Source: Rhabdornis inornatus (lineage: Eukaryota > Chordata > Aves > Passeriformes > Rhabdornithidae). From it: a stretch of 64,000 nucleotides of DNA. Positions 35,907-49,640 of the stretch are shown here, in pieces. The position numbers were made by a program, and so were the translations under genes. Each line of letters begins with the position of its first letter. The first letter of the stretch is position 1. The stretch is from NCBI GenBank assembly GCA_013397075.1, contig VWZS01002579.1:186001-250000 (forward strand). The letters run 5' to 3'. The notes below the pieces were generated by a model, which was given only the letters and a program-made list of their open reading frames with translations, had not been told where the DNA came from and did no database searches.

Positions 35907-38900
35907 GTAAGAAATGCCAGTTTTAAAAAGGCTGTATTTTAAAATTATAAGGAGGGGGAAAAAAAAAGGAAAGGTAATTGACTCCTCTAAATGCATACAC
36001 ACTGGCTTAAGACTATCACATCTGTGCTGGGAATGTTGTAACCAGATTGGGGATTTAGCACGGGCGCTTTAAGGGATGCAGGGGTTTTGAGCAAAAGGTG
36101 ATGAAGTGACTGAATTACATTCTGAATTCCAGTGGTTCAGCTACATCAGTCTTATTTACTTGAAATGATACTTCTGCTTTGGGGGGCTCCTGCTATAATT
36201 GGACTTCTGCATTGATGTGACTCATCCAGAGGCACTTGAGGACAATACTGCCATCGCTACAGCAGAATAACTGGCATGCTTGTCCCAGATGGCTTCCTGG
36301 GAGATGGCATTCAGACTGGGGAAAAGAGGGAACAATTTTTAAGGGCATTTAGAATCCTTTTATGGATTAGAATCACAAAGCAGATGTTGCTGTGTAGTGT
36401 TCACAGCCATTTTCTGTGTGAAGGCTACACTTGTCTTAGCTAAACAGAGCTTCACAACTGCTGGAAAATGGTGACTCTTTCCCCTTCTTGTCACCGCCCT
36501 GACACTTTCTGTGCCACAGTATATATGGTGTGGATTGGAATTCTGAAAAGAAATAAAAGCTTTGATTTCTTTTCTCTTCTTATTTTTCCCCTGAATGAAT
36601 GCATAGGAAGGAGGCACTTGATATGCTACAAGTAGGTTATTTTACCACAGGTATTTTTTTAGTGTCTTCTAAATAGAAGTGGAGTAAGTGAAGTGTAGAG
36701 AATGCTATGTGTCCTGCTTTCATCCAAGACTGCTCCAGAGCTTCATGAACATGAATGAAATCCTGGAAGGTTAAAGAGCTCAGGAAAGCAGTGACACAGT
36801 GATAACAGGGGCTCTGATTCTTGAGCACTGCTAATTTATACAGGAGTGAATTCAGAGGGTCACTTAACAGGGAACAGCAGTTTGACTTTTCCATTGGAAG
36901 CGTGCCTGGTTAAAGCCAGGAGCACTGACTCAGCCTGCCAGGGATTTCACTTTATATTCCTGTGCCAGGCATTGAATGAAGGCAAACAAGGGCTTTCATT
37001 CATGATTTCCAACTGATTTATTTGTGCCGTGGCTGTGATCTTAGCTCCCTCTTCCACTGATGCAGCTGATTTGATAGGTCAGCATCAGGTGAGCCAAGCT
37101 TCTTCCCAGTATCCACCATACAATTTAAGCTTTAATTATGCAGGGTATTCACAAAGGTTTGTATCCTTAGGCTGCTTCTAGAGGCAATAGAGCTCTTCCA
37201 GGTAGCGATACAGTGCTTAAATTAGGTTCCTATTTTCTCTGTAGTTAACAGAAGGAGCCTGGAAAAGTGAATTTCCAAGGATGGCTTCCTTAATAATGCC
37301 CTTAGCTGTGTATTGAAAGGAAATTTATTGCTTTGATCATCTTTGCCTTAAGAAATTTGTATTATAAATGGTTCTCAACCTCCCAAATTATTTTATGTTC
37401 TTATTTGTTCCAGGTTATACAATAAATAGAAGGATAACTCTTCTGACAGAATCTTTTATAAGATGCTTTTAGATAACTTAAAAATTGCTGTTCTTCCTGG
37501 TGACTTTAAGTGGTAGCAGCTCACGTATATCAAAAGAAATACAACAAAGAGAAGAAAAAAGGCAAACAGAGCTTTCAAAAGTTACTGTTATTATAGACAA
37601 TTTTCTGTTTAATACAAGGAAAAAATATGTGTAGAAAGGAGACTTTCAGATAGACTGAGGATAGATGTTGTTTTTCTAATGGTAAGTACTGTCCTGGGCT
37701 GATCTCTCATTTCACAGAGATGTATTCAGAATTTTACAACTCTCAAAGCATTGCAACAGGAGAGCAAACACACACAGATCATTCATCAAAGACTCTGGGA
37801 TTCAGGTACAAATGTTGAGCTCTCTTTTCAGGGCCCACAGGGATTATATCTCAGCCCATCACTCAAAAATCGGGGTTTTGCCAATGACGACAGCTGAGGA
37901 GAAAGTTTGTGATCTCCAGCAGAATGGGCACAGCTCATTGTTCAGGACCTGGATTCGAATGTTCCCAGAGGATCAGGAGCTCTGACACATCTGATGGCTG
38001 TGACTGCTGCAGGCCACAGCCACAACCCCATGGCACCTGTGGCACCAATGTTGGTACACACAGGTACCACCTATTGATTCGCCTCTCTTTTTGATTTGAA
38101 TATATGCAAACACCTGCCTAATCATGGGGGGATGGGGAACAATGACACAGCAGACACCAACAAATTGTCCCTTGTAATGGGGTGAGCTTCTCCTAGAAGT
38201 ATTTCTTGTATTTCCATGCTAACCTCCAGGTGGGGTTAGAGCCAGGACACAGGCATTTCCTTTCCATTGACCCAGACAATGCTTTACTCTGATATGTCCT
38301 TGGAGGCATGCCCACTCCTTATCTTCCCTGGTTTTTTGGCTGGTATTCCATAAAACAGAACGCCCTATGCAACCCTCACTTTTCTGTCAACAGCTCTCAA
38401 GACAGAAGTATGCCCTGTCTTGCCCCAGATTCTCCTCAGCATTCCTCATTTCCTCTTAAATGATGTGACCTTTTCGTGTTTCTTAAGTCCCCCAGCTCCT
38501 CTCTTTAGTGAGAATTTGTGTCCAGTAGTGGAAAAGTAATATTACATGAAGTCTCTAGAAAAGCAAATCTGGCCTCTGCTACTGCAGTGGTGATTTTGGA
38601 CCAATGGTCTGTAATGGGTGGAATCTTGCTATTTCCACATCTTTCCACCTGTAAATTTTCTAACATGTTGGAGTGGTTAAGGTGAAACATCCTGTTCCAC
38701 ATGACCTTCATTAATCCTCAAAACTTCTAGAAGGCTGCCTCTGTCTCTGAAATGCTTTCTAAACTTGTTTTTGCAAGACACTGGGATATATCTAAGACCT
38801 TATGGTTGGCTCCTTCTATGTAAAATTTTTTGGGTACTGAGTGTTCCTGCAGATGTCTTCCAAGATTGGCTCCAATATGAGCTGTACTTCAGTCAAGAAA

Positions 38901-41900
38901 TCAAACCTGAGTTTTTTTCTGCGAGCCGAGCTTGTCCTTCCTGCTCTTGAGGTCAAAAGATCTTTCAGAAATTCCTCAAAGTTATTTTTACTGAGGTCCA
39001 ACACCATTCCTACTGAAAGGCTGTCAAAGCAGAGAGCTGGCAAGATACAAAAATTGCAGATGACTCACCAACATGGAACACAGCTCTGTCACTAGGACAC
39101 AGTAAGCTAAATTCAACATAAATCAGCGACCTCACTAATAAATATCTCCATCCCCAACTTCTGCTGAGCCACCATCTGGAGCTTTATCCACACCTTCAAA
39201 AAGCTTCCTGGCACCCAGAAGTCATGTGTCAGAGTAGAGGGTTAGGCTGGTTTTGTTCGGCCTGAGAGAAGAACTCAGTGACCCAGCCCCAGTGAGATGG
39301 GGATGTGCAGGGAGCGAGTTTGGTGCCTCACTCAGTTGGGAAATGTGCTTGTGGCTTATTATTTACGGGTAGAAAAACAACATTCCTCTCACTGCACACT
39401 TCAAGCAGCTGGGCAAGACACAGTCTGTGGCTAGCCCAGAGGAGCACATATGCTGATTGCTTGGCTAGCTGCTAATGCATGGAAAAAAGAATGGATCTCC
39501 CTTTTGTGACTGTCAATATCACAAGACTTGTAATAACTGTGTCTGAAGAACCCTAGCACTCTCCAGTTTGACTGAAATTGCTAATAGACACCAGATTTAG
39601 GGAAAAGGCTGGCAGATATGGATGAAAAAGCTGATTGTGTTATTCTTATTTTCCTAGGAAAGCAGGGTGAAAGTGGTGCATGTTGGAGGGGAATATAATT
39701 TAAAATATAAGCTAGCCCAAACTCAGGATAGATCTCAAGGATCCCCAGTGACTCCTGTGTCTCTTAACAGGCTTTGAACTCTTTGTGACTCTGTAATTAC
39801 TGCCTGAAAGCAGGAATAGATTTCCTAGAAATATGTCAGTAACTCTCCAGTTCTTCTTCTTTCCTCTTTTTAAAGCTAGGTAGTGTCTTTGCATTTCTGC
39901 ATAGACTTAGGAGACAATTTTAGCTACTTCTTTAGGAGCTAATATGAATACATAGCAATATTCTGTAATTTGTTCTTTCCTTATTTGTTATTGATACTCA
40001 TTGTTCAAGAAACCTGCTGATATTTGACTTCCATCAAAGATGGATACAAGAGGCTTTGTTTCATGCCCTTAATGCAATCTGTTGCTAGTGTTCTTCCTTT
40101 ATTTAATAGAAAGCCAAATTTTTTCCTGATCCTTCTCATCATACAAATTCTTCAGTAATAAGAATTCTTATTACTCTTGGGGTGTCTTTTTTTTGTTGTT
40201 TTCCTTTTTTTTTTTTTTAATTGAATCTCACATTGTGTTCTGGGCTTTGGTATTCTGGTCGTATATACTGTGCTGGGATGCTTTGCTGATGCACCTCCAG
40301 CTATCCTCAAGTTATTTTCTCTTTAGACTCATTTCCCATGAGACTACAGTTCCTTGAGAAGGTAGAAATCTACATTTTTCCCCCTCTTCTCCTGCCTTCC
40401 TTTTGTAAATGTCATAACTTTGTCATTCCATCATCATTCCTGCCTAAGCTGTATTTCACCATTTCAAACAGTTTCTCTGCATTAACCAGGATAAAATATA
40501 GAAAGACTTTCCCTTCACTGGGTTTTGTGGCATCAACAGGATGTCACTGCCACATTCTAATGATCTTCTGGACAACCTCTGTCCTGCTGTAATCATTAAC
40601 CAATTACAAACAGCTCTTTTACCCTTAGGGAGAAAAAAAATCCCCAAATCTCCAAGATCTTCAAATCTAAATACTACTGTCCCTGTGGCTAATGTGTAGT
40701 AGTCATCCTACCACTGTAGCACTGATATTCTCATAGGTTTTTTCATCCACAGAACTCTAAATAAGGCTTAACTTACCTATAAGATTCCAGGGTCTAGCAA
40801 GAGCCATAAAGGTTTCCAGATCCTACTCTTTATACCACATTTCTTATATTCCTGTGCTGACAACCAGCATGCTTGATCTGTTCTGTCTTGTTTTGTCTCC
40901 TCTATGATCCTGTAATGCATAACCCAAGTCCCAGTAATTTTAGGTCCTCAGCTAAGTGGCTGTGATTAATCCCTTCTTGTGAGTTTCCTGGCAGCTTCTT
41001 TCTTCAGTCTGGTCTAGGGCTTGCCTCCTAGGTTATAAAGCTGATGGACAAAGAGAAGAGAGCACTTCTGTGAACAAGGTCCTGGCCGGGAAGGGGGATT
41101 TTAGATGACACCCTGCACGTGTCACTGACTCACTTCCAGAACACTGCCAGCCTTTGCCTCAGGCTTGAACTTCAGCAAGGAGAAAGGGTATAAAGGACTT
41201 TTGAGTTTGTCTTCATCACCTGTCCTTTAATTACCTGTTCATTTTTCTCAGGGGTATCCATGGCAAGGCCCATGTTGATAGGCAGGAGCATCATAGGAGA
41301 GTTGGTGATGTTTTGGCCACCTCTCCCATTCAGTCAGGGTAGCAGATATCTCAGAAGACTCAGCACATGAGTCCATCCAAGGAGTGAGGGAGTCACCAGT
41401 CCCTGTCATCTTTTGATCCCTTTTTTGGAGGCTTAGAGTTAATCTGCTGTGTGCTGCTCACATCAAAGCAAAACTCTTTTCATTACCACATTTTTAGAGT
41501 GACTGTTAAAATGTTAAGAATATCTTCAAGTTTAGGGAATACTATTAAACACACTTAATAAATCTATAAAATGAGACTGCTGAATATTTCTGCATTTTGC
41601 TTATATGGAAATACATGCTCTGAAATTTAACAAAAATAATTGTTCTAACTTTCCTTTTCATGGGTTATAGTAAATCCATAGTGGATGGAAAATAGATACA
41701 AGTGGGACACATTACATACACTTTAATTTAATTTCTTTCTGTCTAAAAATTATTAAATATTTAATTGTTATTATTTTTAATGGCTCAGTGATGAAGCTTG
41801 TGGTATTTCAGAAAGAAGGGTGTATAGTCCATATTCATGCACTTTCTTACAGGGCCCAAGAAGGAAAAATATTATGAACATTACTCCAGAGGGAAAAAGC

Positions 41901-42390
41901 ATGGAAGTTATATAGTTGGGATCCCAAGGGACAGAAAATGTCGAAAGATAAATTTTTTTCCCTTTTAAATTCAATGGAAATACTTTCATTAACTTCTTTC
42001 ATGTTAGCTTAGCCATCTCATGCTAACTGAGGAGGTATTATAGGATCAAGTTGGCTCCTTAGCTGATGGAGAAACTTGGGCTCATTAGAAACTAAGCCTG
42101 TGATTTGGGGGTCTAGCATCTCCATTAGCAAAGGAAATCATTCAGAACAGCATCAGTAATTCTTCGGTTTTTTTCTGTAAAGGAAATATTTGCACAACAC
42201 AGGCCTTGGAATCAACGTGTATTCTAACTTGATGAAGCTATCGTTTTGTTTTGCATCTAAGTTTTTTCCATGGCTATGTCTTGTTTGTCATTACAGCAAT
42301 TCTTGCTCACTATTGCTGAACCAAATGTTTGAAACTACAAAATAAGTAACTTATCTTCATGTACAATCTTTCAATTTTGTAATCAAACAG
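35907..42390. other. Intron-like sequence, no gene found
   Basis: Long unique stretch without long frames or recognised repeats. Confidence 0.5.
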
Positions 42391-42486
42391 CTTGAAGACC
42401 AAACTAACAAATATGCCCAGGAGACAACTGTTGATGAAGTAATTAAAGGGATAGAGAGATACAACAGGCAGCAACTATTAAAGACA
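42391..42486 (+). pseudogene. EFCAB6: EFCAB6 exon, linker and helix before an EF-hand (3' border unsure)
   Basis: After AATCAAACAG the frame reads LEDQTNKYAQETTVDEVIKG then IERYNRQQLLK, aligning with human TEDKTTLTKKMTTEEVIEKFKKCIQQQ. The frame stays open to the TAA of the CAC region beyond 42530. No good donor is seen: GACA|GTAGCA at 42487 is the best, and the end coordinate is a guess. In human the EF-hand follows directly (FLDFSKEPNGKINVHDF). Here a CR1 copy begins about 200 bases downstream and no matching loop was found, so the loop may have been lost around the insertion. Confidence 0.65.
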
Positions 42487-42714
42487 GTAGCACCAGAATC
42501 TACTGAACAGTTAGTCTTTGTGATTTTATTGTTTTTTTATTACACAGGGGATGATGCATTTCTCAAGTTTTGGCAATGCACAAAGGATAAAACTTCACCA
42601 TGTACACGCAGCCAGTAATATGCATCACTATTTCGTGATATTATTGGACTGTGCAATCTCAGCAGAGTCCAGCTCCATGGAAAACAGATAAGATTTGGTA
42701 AGATCTGTGTCAGA

Positions 42715-43423
42715 GGAACCCCTGGGATCAGTCCAGGCTGGGGATGAGCAGAGGGAGCAGCCCTGGCAGAAGGACTTGGGGGTGCTGTGGGTGAGAGCTG
42801 GCCCTGCCCCAACCCAGAACCCCCCTGTGCTGGGCTGCACCCAGAGCCCCAGGGCAGCAGGGGAGGGGGGATTCTGCCCCTCTGCCCCGCTCTGCTGAGA
42901 CCCCCCTGCAGGGCTGCATCCAGCCCTGGGCCAGCACAGGAAGGACAGGGAGCTGCTGGAGCCAGGACACAGCAGGGACACCAAGGGATCAGAGGGATGG
43001 AGCAGCTCTGCTGGGAGGAAAGGCTCAGGGAATTGGGATTGTTCAGCCTGGAGAGGAGAAGGCTTTGGGGTGACCTCATTGTGGCCTTCCAGTGCCTGAA
43101 GGGAGCCCACAGGAAAGATGGAGAGAGACTCTTGACAAGGGCTTGGAGTGACACGACAAGGGGGAATGGCTTCAGACTGACACAGAGCAGGGTTAGATTG
43201 GATATTGGGAAGAAATTTTTCCCTGTGAGGGTGCTGAGGCCCTGGCACAGGTTTCCCAGAGAAGCTGTGGCTGCCCCATCCCTGTAAGTGTCCAACACCA
43301 GTTTGGATGGGGCTCTGAATACTGTGGTCGAGTGGAAATGTCCCTGCCCATGCCAGAGGGGTTGGAATGAGCTGATCTTTAAAGCTCCTTCCAACCCAAA
43401 TCATTCTATCATTCTATGATTCT
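42715..43423 (+). mobile_element. CR1 LINE, 5'-truncated, near-twin of 10300-10998
   Basis: It matches the copy at 10300-10998 over about 700 bases with few differences. It ends in a longer tail with ATTCTATCATTCTATGATTC. It lies about 200 bases after the EFCAB6 exon at 42391, inside the gene. The 166-codon + frame and 284-codon antisense frame here come from the repeat and are not genes. Confidence 0.92.
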
Positions 43424-44293
43424 AAGACTGCCCAGTAACCCTGTCCCCCTGCTGCTGTTTATGATCTTTCAAATGGGACGTGCTTCCCTGCAATAGTCCT
43501 ATTCTGCCCTGCTTGTGCTGAGTGAAATAAGCCTGGAATGAATAGGGCTGAGAGCTCTGTGTGAATTAAGTGGTTCAATGGGTTTCCTTGTCAGAACTGA
43601 AGTGACAGACTCCCTGATGTCTCTGGTAACTGCCTGGGCACATATGTGTTCATGTGAAATGCAGTCTGAAACTGGTTCTCCATCACTTGTGGTCTTCAAG
43701 GACCTCTGCAACTTTTGCAAAAGAAAAGGGGTTTGCACTTCATTGTCTAGGTGGAATTCCAGCTGGGAGTTTTCACATTCTTCTTGCTTTGATTTCCCTG
43801 ACACTTCCACCAAGAAATTCATCAATCCCTGCCCTGGCAGCACAGCTGTTTTTCATCCTGGCTATGTAGCTGAGCAGGAGCCAAGGCCATTGCCCACCTC
43901 AGTGGCATTTCTAACACTGCTGCTCTGATCCACAGCTTTGTGTGGATCAACCAGGCAGCTGCTGCATCACTGGGCAGAGCTGCTGCTCCCCAGAGTGACA
44001 CAGGTCACTCCAACAGAGATAGCCTGGTGTGATAGTGTTAAACATAACACCATACCTGTTCTCTGATTTCTTATTCCAGACCAAGCCACAGAAGTGTGCA
44101 AAAGCTGTCCCCAGCATGGAGGTGGGTAAGCTTTGTTTATTTCTATAACATCATGCTGAAGTGGCATAATGGGAGTGGGCAGAATGCACCCTGTGAGGCG
44201 TAATTCTCTTGGTATGCCTGAATAACCCAGAAATGCAGACATAACATCACCAGTTAGCATTTGCAGGGTTATACTGTTGGTTCTTCCTGGGTT

Positions 44294-44594
44294 TTTTAGG
44301 GAGGGCTCCGAGCAGGGCCCAGGCTCTGCTTTGTGGGGTCCAGCAATGGCACCAGAGGAATGGGCAGGGACTGAGCCCAGGGGGTTCCACCTGAACATGA
44401 GGAAGAAATTCTTTCCTGAGCACTGGAACAGGCTGCCCTGAGAGGGTGTGGAGTCTCCTCACTGGAGATATTCCAGACCCCTCTGGACACAATCCTGTGC
44501 CCTGTGCTCTGGGATGGCCCTGCTGGAAGAAGAAGGCTGGAGCAGAGGAGCCACTGTGTTCCCTCCCATCCTGAGCCATTCTGGGATTCTGTGT
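44294..44594 (+). mobile_element. CR1 LINE, 3' end
   Basis: CR1 3' UTR motifs are present: GTTCCACCTGAACATGAGGA, AGAAATTCTTTCCTGAGCAC, TGGAACAGGCTGCCCTGAGA, GAGTCTCCTCACTGGAGATA and ATTCCAGACCCCTCTGGACA. It ends GAGCCATTCTGGGATTCTGT. A different CR1 subfamily from the 10300 and 42715 copies, + orientation. Confidence 0.88.
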
Positions 44595-47500
44595 GAGCAC
44601 CAAAGGTGTGAGATATGTTAGTGAGGGAGGATGCCAAACTCAGCTCCTTTTCTAAAAAGCGCCTTAGTATCTCTGGCTTCACTGACCTGGCTTTTCTAGG
44701 AGCTGGGCAAGTAGGTGCAGACCCTACCTTTGCACCCTTGGATTTATCTGATTTTCAATGCAGTTCAAAATCAGAAAGATGGTAACTGCAGCTGTGTTAA
44801 GGACCTCGAGCTAACATCACCATTCCTATGTGTGACTTCCCTCTGGTAAAGGTTTCCAATACCTCCTCCCTGTAAGGTCATCATCAATCCCTTTCTTTTT
44901 AAATAAACACTTTGCCTTTTGTAAGCACAAAACAATGACCTAGTCACACAATTTAATATGAATTAATCTTGCATGCAATTTCTGCAGAGTTCTATCAGGT
45001 TTTCTTCTCCTGATGAAAGTGCTCATATTTGAGACTGTCGTCACCAGCATTACTATTGTGGCTGATTCTCTCCAGCTTTGATTGGATTCGTGCAGCCAGA
45101 TTTCCTTATCACTGCTATTAAGCATTTGATCTGATGGTAAATACTTGTTCAACTCAACATAAAATGTGCTTGCTTATCCAGAAGCTTTACATTCCTAGAA
45201 AGGAATGATAATTTGCTAATTTTTCTCAAAGTTTTGGCCCTCCTTATGCTGCTCTGTTATTTAATGATTTTTTTTTTCTTTTAATCTGTATAGTTAAATA
45301 AAATATAATGGCAAGAATAATCACTGTAGGAACATTTGGGAAGTCAGGACAGAGCTGTGCAGGATACTTATAAAAAATACAACCAAATCAGGAGTTCCAA
45401 AGCAGCTGAATGAAACAAAAAATTTTGGAGAAAACCCTCAGCAGCAGGAGGGGCTGCAACTACAACTTTTCAGGGAAACAGAAGGTGAGAGAAGTACAAG
45501 AAAACCAGGGATAGGTAACACTGAGAGGGACACAATGGAAGACTGCTGCCACTCAAGAGTGCTGCTTGTCTTGGGTGCAGAAAGGCAGAGAAAAGAAAGA
45601 GAAGGACACAGGGGAGGAAGATGAGAAAGTTCCTTGCCAAAACAGATGACCTCAAATGGATCCCTAAATCTGCTTTGAAGGAATCATGTTTCCTACCTCT
45701 CTGCAGTTCCGTGTGGTTCTGGGGTCTGAATCCATTCTGCAGCATTTCTTGTCCAGGAGTTAACTGTGGCTCATGAAGAACGGGGACAGCAGCAAATTCT
45801 ACAAATGATACTTTTTCTCAAGTTTGCTAAATGAATTAATGTGATTTCTTCTGGCACTTGTTGCTTTCCAGGTGAAGTTTTATCTCAGCCTGTCACTCAG
45901 TGCTTTTGCTTAAAGTACCACTCTCAGAAATATAGTCAAATTTTGCTCTCTGACTCTTCCTGGACAGATTTGAAGTCATACACAATAGAACTCTATTTAA
46001 ATGGCTTACTGTCAATGCAAGGAAGAGAGATAATTTTCAGTGTAATTTAAAATTGAGCCATAGGATAAAACACCCAGATATTTATTACTCAAAACAGCAT
46101 ATTTAGAAGGAAAAAAAGGGCCATTCTAGGACTTACTTTATTTCTCATCTGACATGTGTTGGAAGATCATGGCATGCCAATGGATGACAGTGGATGTAAT
46201 CTACTGTTAGTTGATTGAAGTTGGGGTTACCAGATGGAGGGTTGAGTTACCTGGATTTTGTGGCAATACTGGAAGTTTAAAAAAGTTAACAGCAATAAAG
46301 CATGAAACAAGCCTTTCCTGAGAGATCTAGAACTTTTTATTTTAAGCAAAGATTATTGGTGAAATTAGGAAATGATCATTTATGTGGTTTTTAGCACACT
46401 GTCTGTATTCTTTGGCTGCTGATCCAGCTAAGCTGCTGATCAGGCCAAGAGGGAGGCTGAAACATGTGGGATGTGCACTAAGATCCACAGGTAGTTGCTA
46501 TGGAGTTTTCATCACTAACAGATTGCAAAAAGTAATTGACTGATTGCTCTGCCTTGAACAGATCCTCGTCGTCAGCATTTTGAAACTCTTACTCACAGTC
46601 TTGGAATTATGTTATATCCTAAATTATCATTGATGGTTTATAGTAGTGATATTATGGTTTATAGTAGTGATGTTCAGCAACTTTTTCTATTCTGTGTAAA
46701 AAGCCAGAAGACAGTAACCAGTCCTTTAAGGAAAGACATTAATGCCCAGTTTTAGCAGCAGTACATACAGCAAGAAATCTGTGGTGTGGCCTGGGTTTAA
46801 TTTAAAATACTGCTTTTGGATCTTTAAGCTGTTAAGGAATGTTGCTACTAGAGAATGATGAAATGCTTTTGCCTATAATGCAATTGATGGTTTTATTAGG
46901 GTATCAAGAATCACAGTAATTGGGCAAGGTTTGCTGCTGGTATAGGTACAGATTTGTTATCCACCCATATAATGAGGATGTGGTCTTCATTGATTTACTG
47001 TTGCTAAAGAGCGAATAAAAGAAGAGTGTATTCATAGTTTGGGAGCACATGTTTTTTCATGTCAGATACTTGCCTTACCCCATCAGTCATTTCCCTGATT
47101 TCAAGGCACTGCAGGGTTTTCATTTTCAGCCCTTAAAGATGAAGTTTGTGGAATCTGAGCCAATTGCTTGGGGTGGAAGCCTCAGTGTAGACTAGAGCTA
47201 GTAATTATCCATTCCTCATTTCTTTCTGAATTTATGCTTTAGGTTTAATTTTGTGGGTGAAATTCTGATACCACTGAAGTCAAAGACAGTTTTGTCATTG
47301 TTTTCAAGGCCTGTTTTAACTTCCATATTGTGCCTCTGTAATTTTTCTCAGAGGCTGCATTTACTTTTTTCATGCTGTTACTACTGTTTTCTGCTGTCAT
47401 TATTTCTCTTCTAGGAGTAAGACAAGAGGAAGAGCTGGCTTGTGGGTGGCTGACGTAATATTCAGGTTTTTCCTCATTCAGGCCTAAAAGTTTAGAAGTT

Positions 47501-48885
47501 TGTGAATGTAGTTTGTGAATGCAGCAGCTAATCAGGGATCCACCAAAATATGTGCACCTTTACATCAAGTAGCACAATAAAAGATTTTTGAAACAGGTTG
47601 ACCTCAGGGAAAACGAGTGTGCCAGCTCTTTGATTTAAATCAAGGATCAACAGTGTTTTGTCTGTATTTAAAGCTTTTGCCAATTATGAGAATCACAGCT
47701 TTTCTTTCCATATGTTACTATATCGCATAGTTGTAAAAGGAAGTGTGACCCACATTTAATATAAAGTAAGTCTCAGAAACCAGACGGCAAAGGAAAAAAC
47801 CCTCCTAACTTTTTTTTCTTTTTCAATGATTTGTGATTCACTGGGGTAGAGGGTGGTCTATAGTTACAGAGAAAGAGACTTGATCTTCTTCTTATAATCT
47901 CTAGTGAGAAGATAACATAAGTGCAAATGTTCTTGACTATATTTCAATAGAAACTCAAATTAAAAGAAAAAAGAATAGTGCAAGTCTGTAGGGAAGAACA
48001 GGGTTTAAAGTGTAAAATTAGGAGAGGTTAAAATGATGCAGTGAAAACTATTTAGTGATTTTTTTGAGCAGTTGTTCAGGCTCTATATGTCAGCATATGT
48101 AAATTTTTAAAAATAAATGAAACATTCCTTTATGACCGACCATTATCTTAGTGGTTTTTCTATCAATCAGGAGTAGGGTGCAGTGAAATACCAATGTGTA
48201 CGTTTTTCTTTGCAAGTTTTTCCCATTTTAAAATCTGTCATGAATTTCTTCACTCATCTTTGTGACTCATATGTTGCACAAAAATCCTAAAATGCTCAAG
48301 AGGTTACACAAGATGCTTTTTCTCTGTTTCCCCACAGAAGCAAGGCAAAACAGGCTCCTAGAGTACCACTGCACAATGAGCAGAAGAGATCAGATCTCAG
48401 ACAGTCACCAAAATAGATTTTCTATGGCCTAAAAAGTACCTTAGTCCTTCAGGACTGGAAGGACATGAGTGCCCTGCTGGGAAAGTGGCTGACCCTGCTG
48501 AGCTGTGGGATAATAAACTTGTGACAATGCAAAGCTGTTTGTGTGGGACTGATCCTTGCCAAAACATCAGGCAGAAAATCTTCAGGGGTGATGCTCTGTT
48601 AAGTCAAGGGGTTTTGGTGGCAAAACTTAACAGGGCTGGAGCTGGAGGACTTTCTTCAGTTTGAGATTTCCTTCTTCATCTTGTGCTGGGGAAATTACAG
48701 CAGCTGAGGCCATTACAGCAAATCGGGTGGACACCACTAATGCTGCAGAGAGCTGCTGGACCATGTCAAGTTGTGCTGTAAAGAATCCAGTTGCAGGATT
48801 TCTTGGTTTGTTTATGCATTATTACTGTGCTATTTATCTTAAATATACTTTCAATATTTGCTACACTTCAATTTCATGCTTGCAG
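44595..48885. other. Intron-like; expected EF-hand exon not found
   Basis: Human has an EF-hand (FLDFSKEPNGKINVHDF...) between the 42391 and 48886 exons. Neither this stretch nor 43424-44293 shows it. Contains the tandem duplication at 46633. Confidence 0.45.
46633..46671. repeat. Tandem duplication, period 21
   Basis: ATGGTTTATAGTAGTGAT occurs at 46633-46650 and again, unchanged, at 46654-46671, separated by ATT. Confidence 0.9.
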
Positions 48886-49019
48886 ATGGGAGATTGAATG
48901 GGCTGGGAGCTACATTATGTAACAGCTCAAACCACAGAGCAAATTATGCTAAATGCCCCTGCATGGCTGCTGAAGAGTATCTCAGTTACCTTAATGATAT
49001 GCTGATGGATGTCTATGGA
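48886..49019 (+). pseudogene. EFCAB6: EFCAB6 exon, linker and helix before an EF-hand (open)
   Basis: The acceptor TTCATGCTTGCAG and donor TATGGA|GTGAAT enclose 134 bases. The start completes a split codon. After a poorly conserved linker the frame reads HRANYAKCPCMAAEEYLSYL then NDMLMDVYG, against human TAEECLKLFPRRLKESFR. The stretch from AEE to the exon end is 17 residues in both, and the next exon (49641) begins exactly where the human sequence continues (DPYSAFF). That length match makes the assignment firm. No stop or frameshift is seen inside. Confidence 0.72.
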
Positions 49020-49640
49020 GTGAATACATCGAGCTTTGGTTCACCTTTGGCAGTAAAGCTGGGAGCTATTTTGATCCAAAAATTTGTTTTAAGAGTTGGT
49101 TTGGAGGAGCTGTCAGGAAAGTGGCTCTAAAAATTATGTTGGATTTCAAGTTTTCTGTGTTCTCAGAAACTTCCAGTTCAAATACATTCCATTTTCAAGG
49201 CAAAACCTTTTTTTTTAAAATTCTTAATTGTTTTCTCTTCAGCCTCTGCCAGGAAAATACATTCAGGGTTATTTTTTCACATCCTTTTGTGAGCATAGCT
49301 ATTAAGTATTCTGCAATTAGCAAAGAGTATCTCTGCACTACTCATTCATGGAACAGCCCATCTATACATGAGAATGATCATTCAAGAAGGTGTTCTTAGT
49401 TCTCAAAGTTTGCAACACGGTGATCTTAATCAAGAGTTGATTTTCCAGCTTTTCTACATTTGGTTATTATTTTCTGTAAGGCAAAAGTACAAATGTTTTG
49501 TATTTTTAAACTGCATTCAAATGCTTGCCTGTTGCCAGTACAAGCTGAGAGCGAACCTCTGTTATTTATGTTTAAAAAACATGCAGTAGACCCGTTATAT
49601 ATATTTAGTTTCATATGTTTAGTTAAATATTCCTTGTTAG

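Noticed and set aside
42540..43404. Antisense open frames of 284 and 258 codons (and similar ones at 10153-10990)
   Set aside because: They lie on the opposite strand of two CR1 3' ends and repeat almost identically in both copies; they reflect G+C-rich repeat composition.
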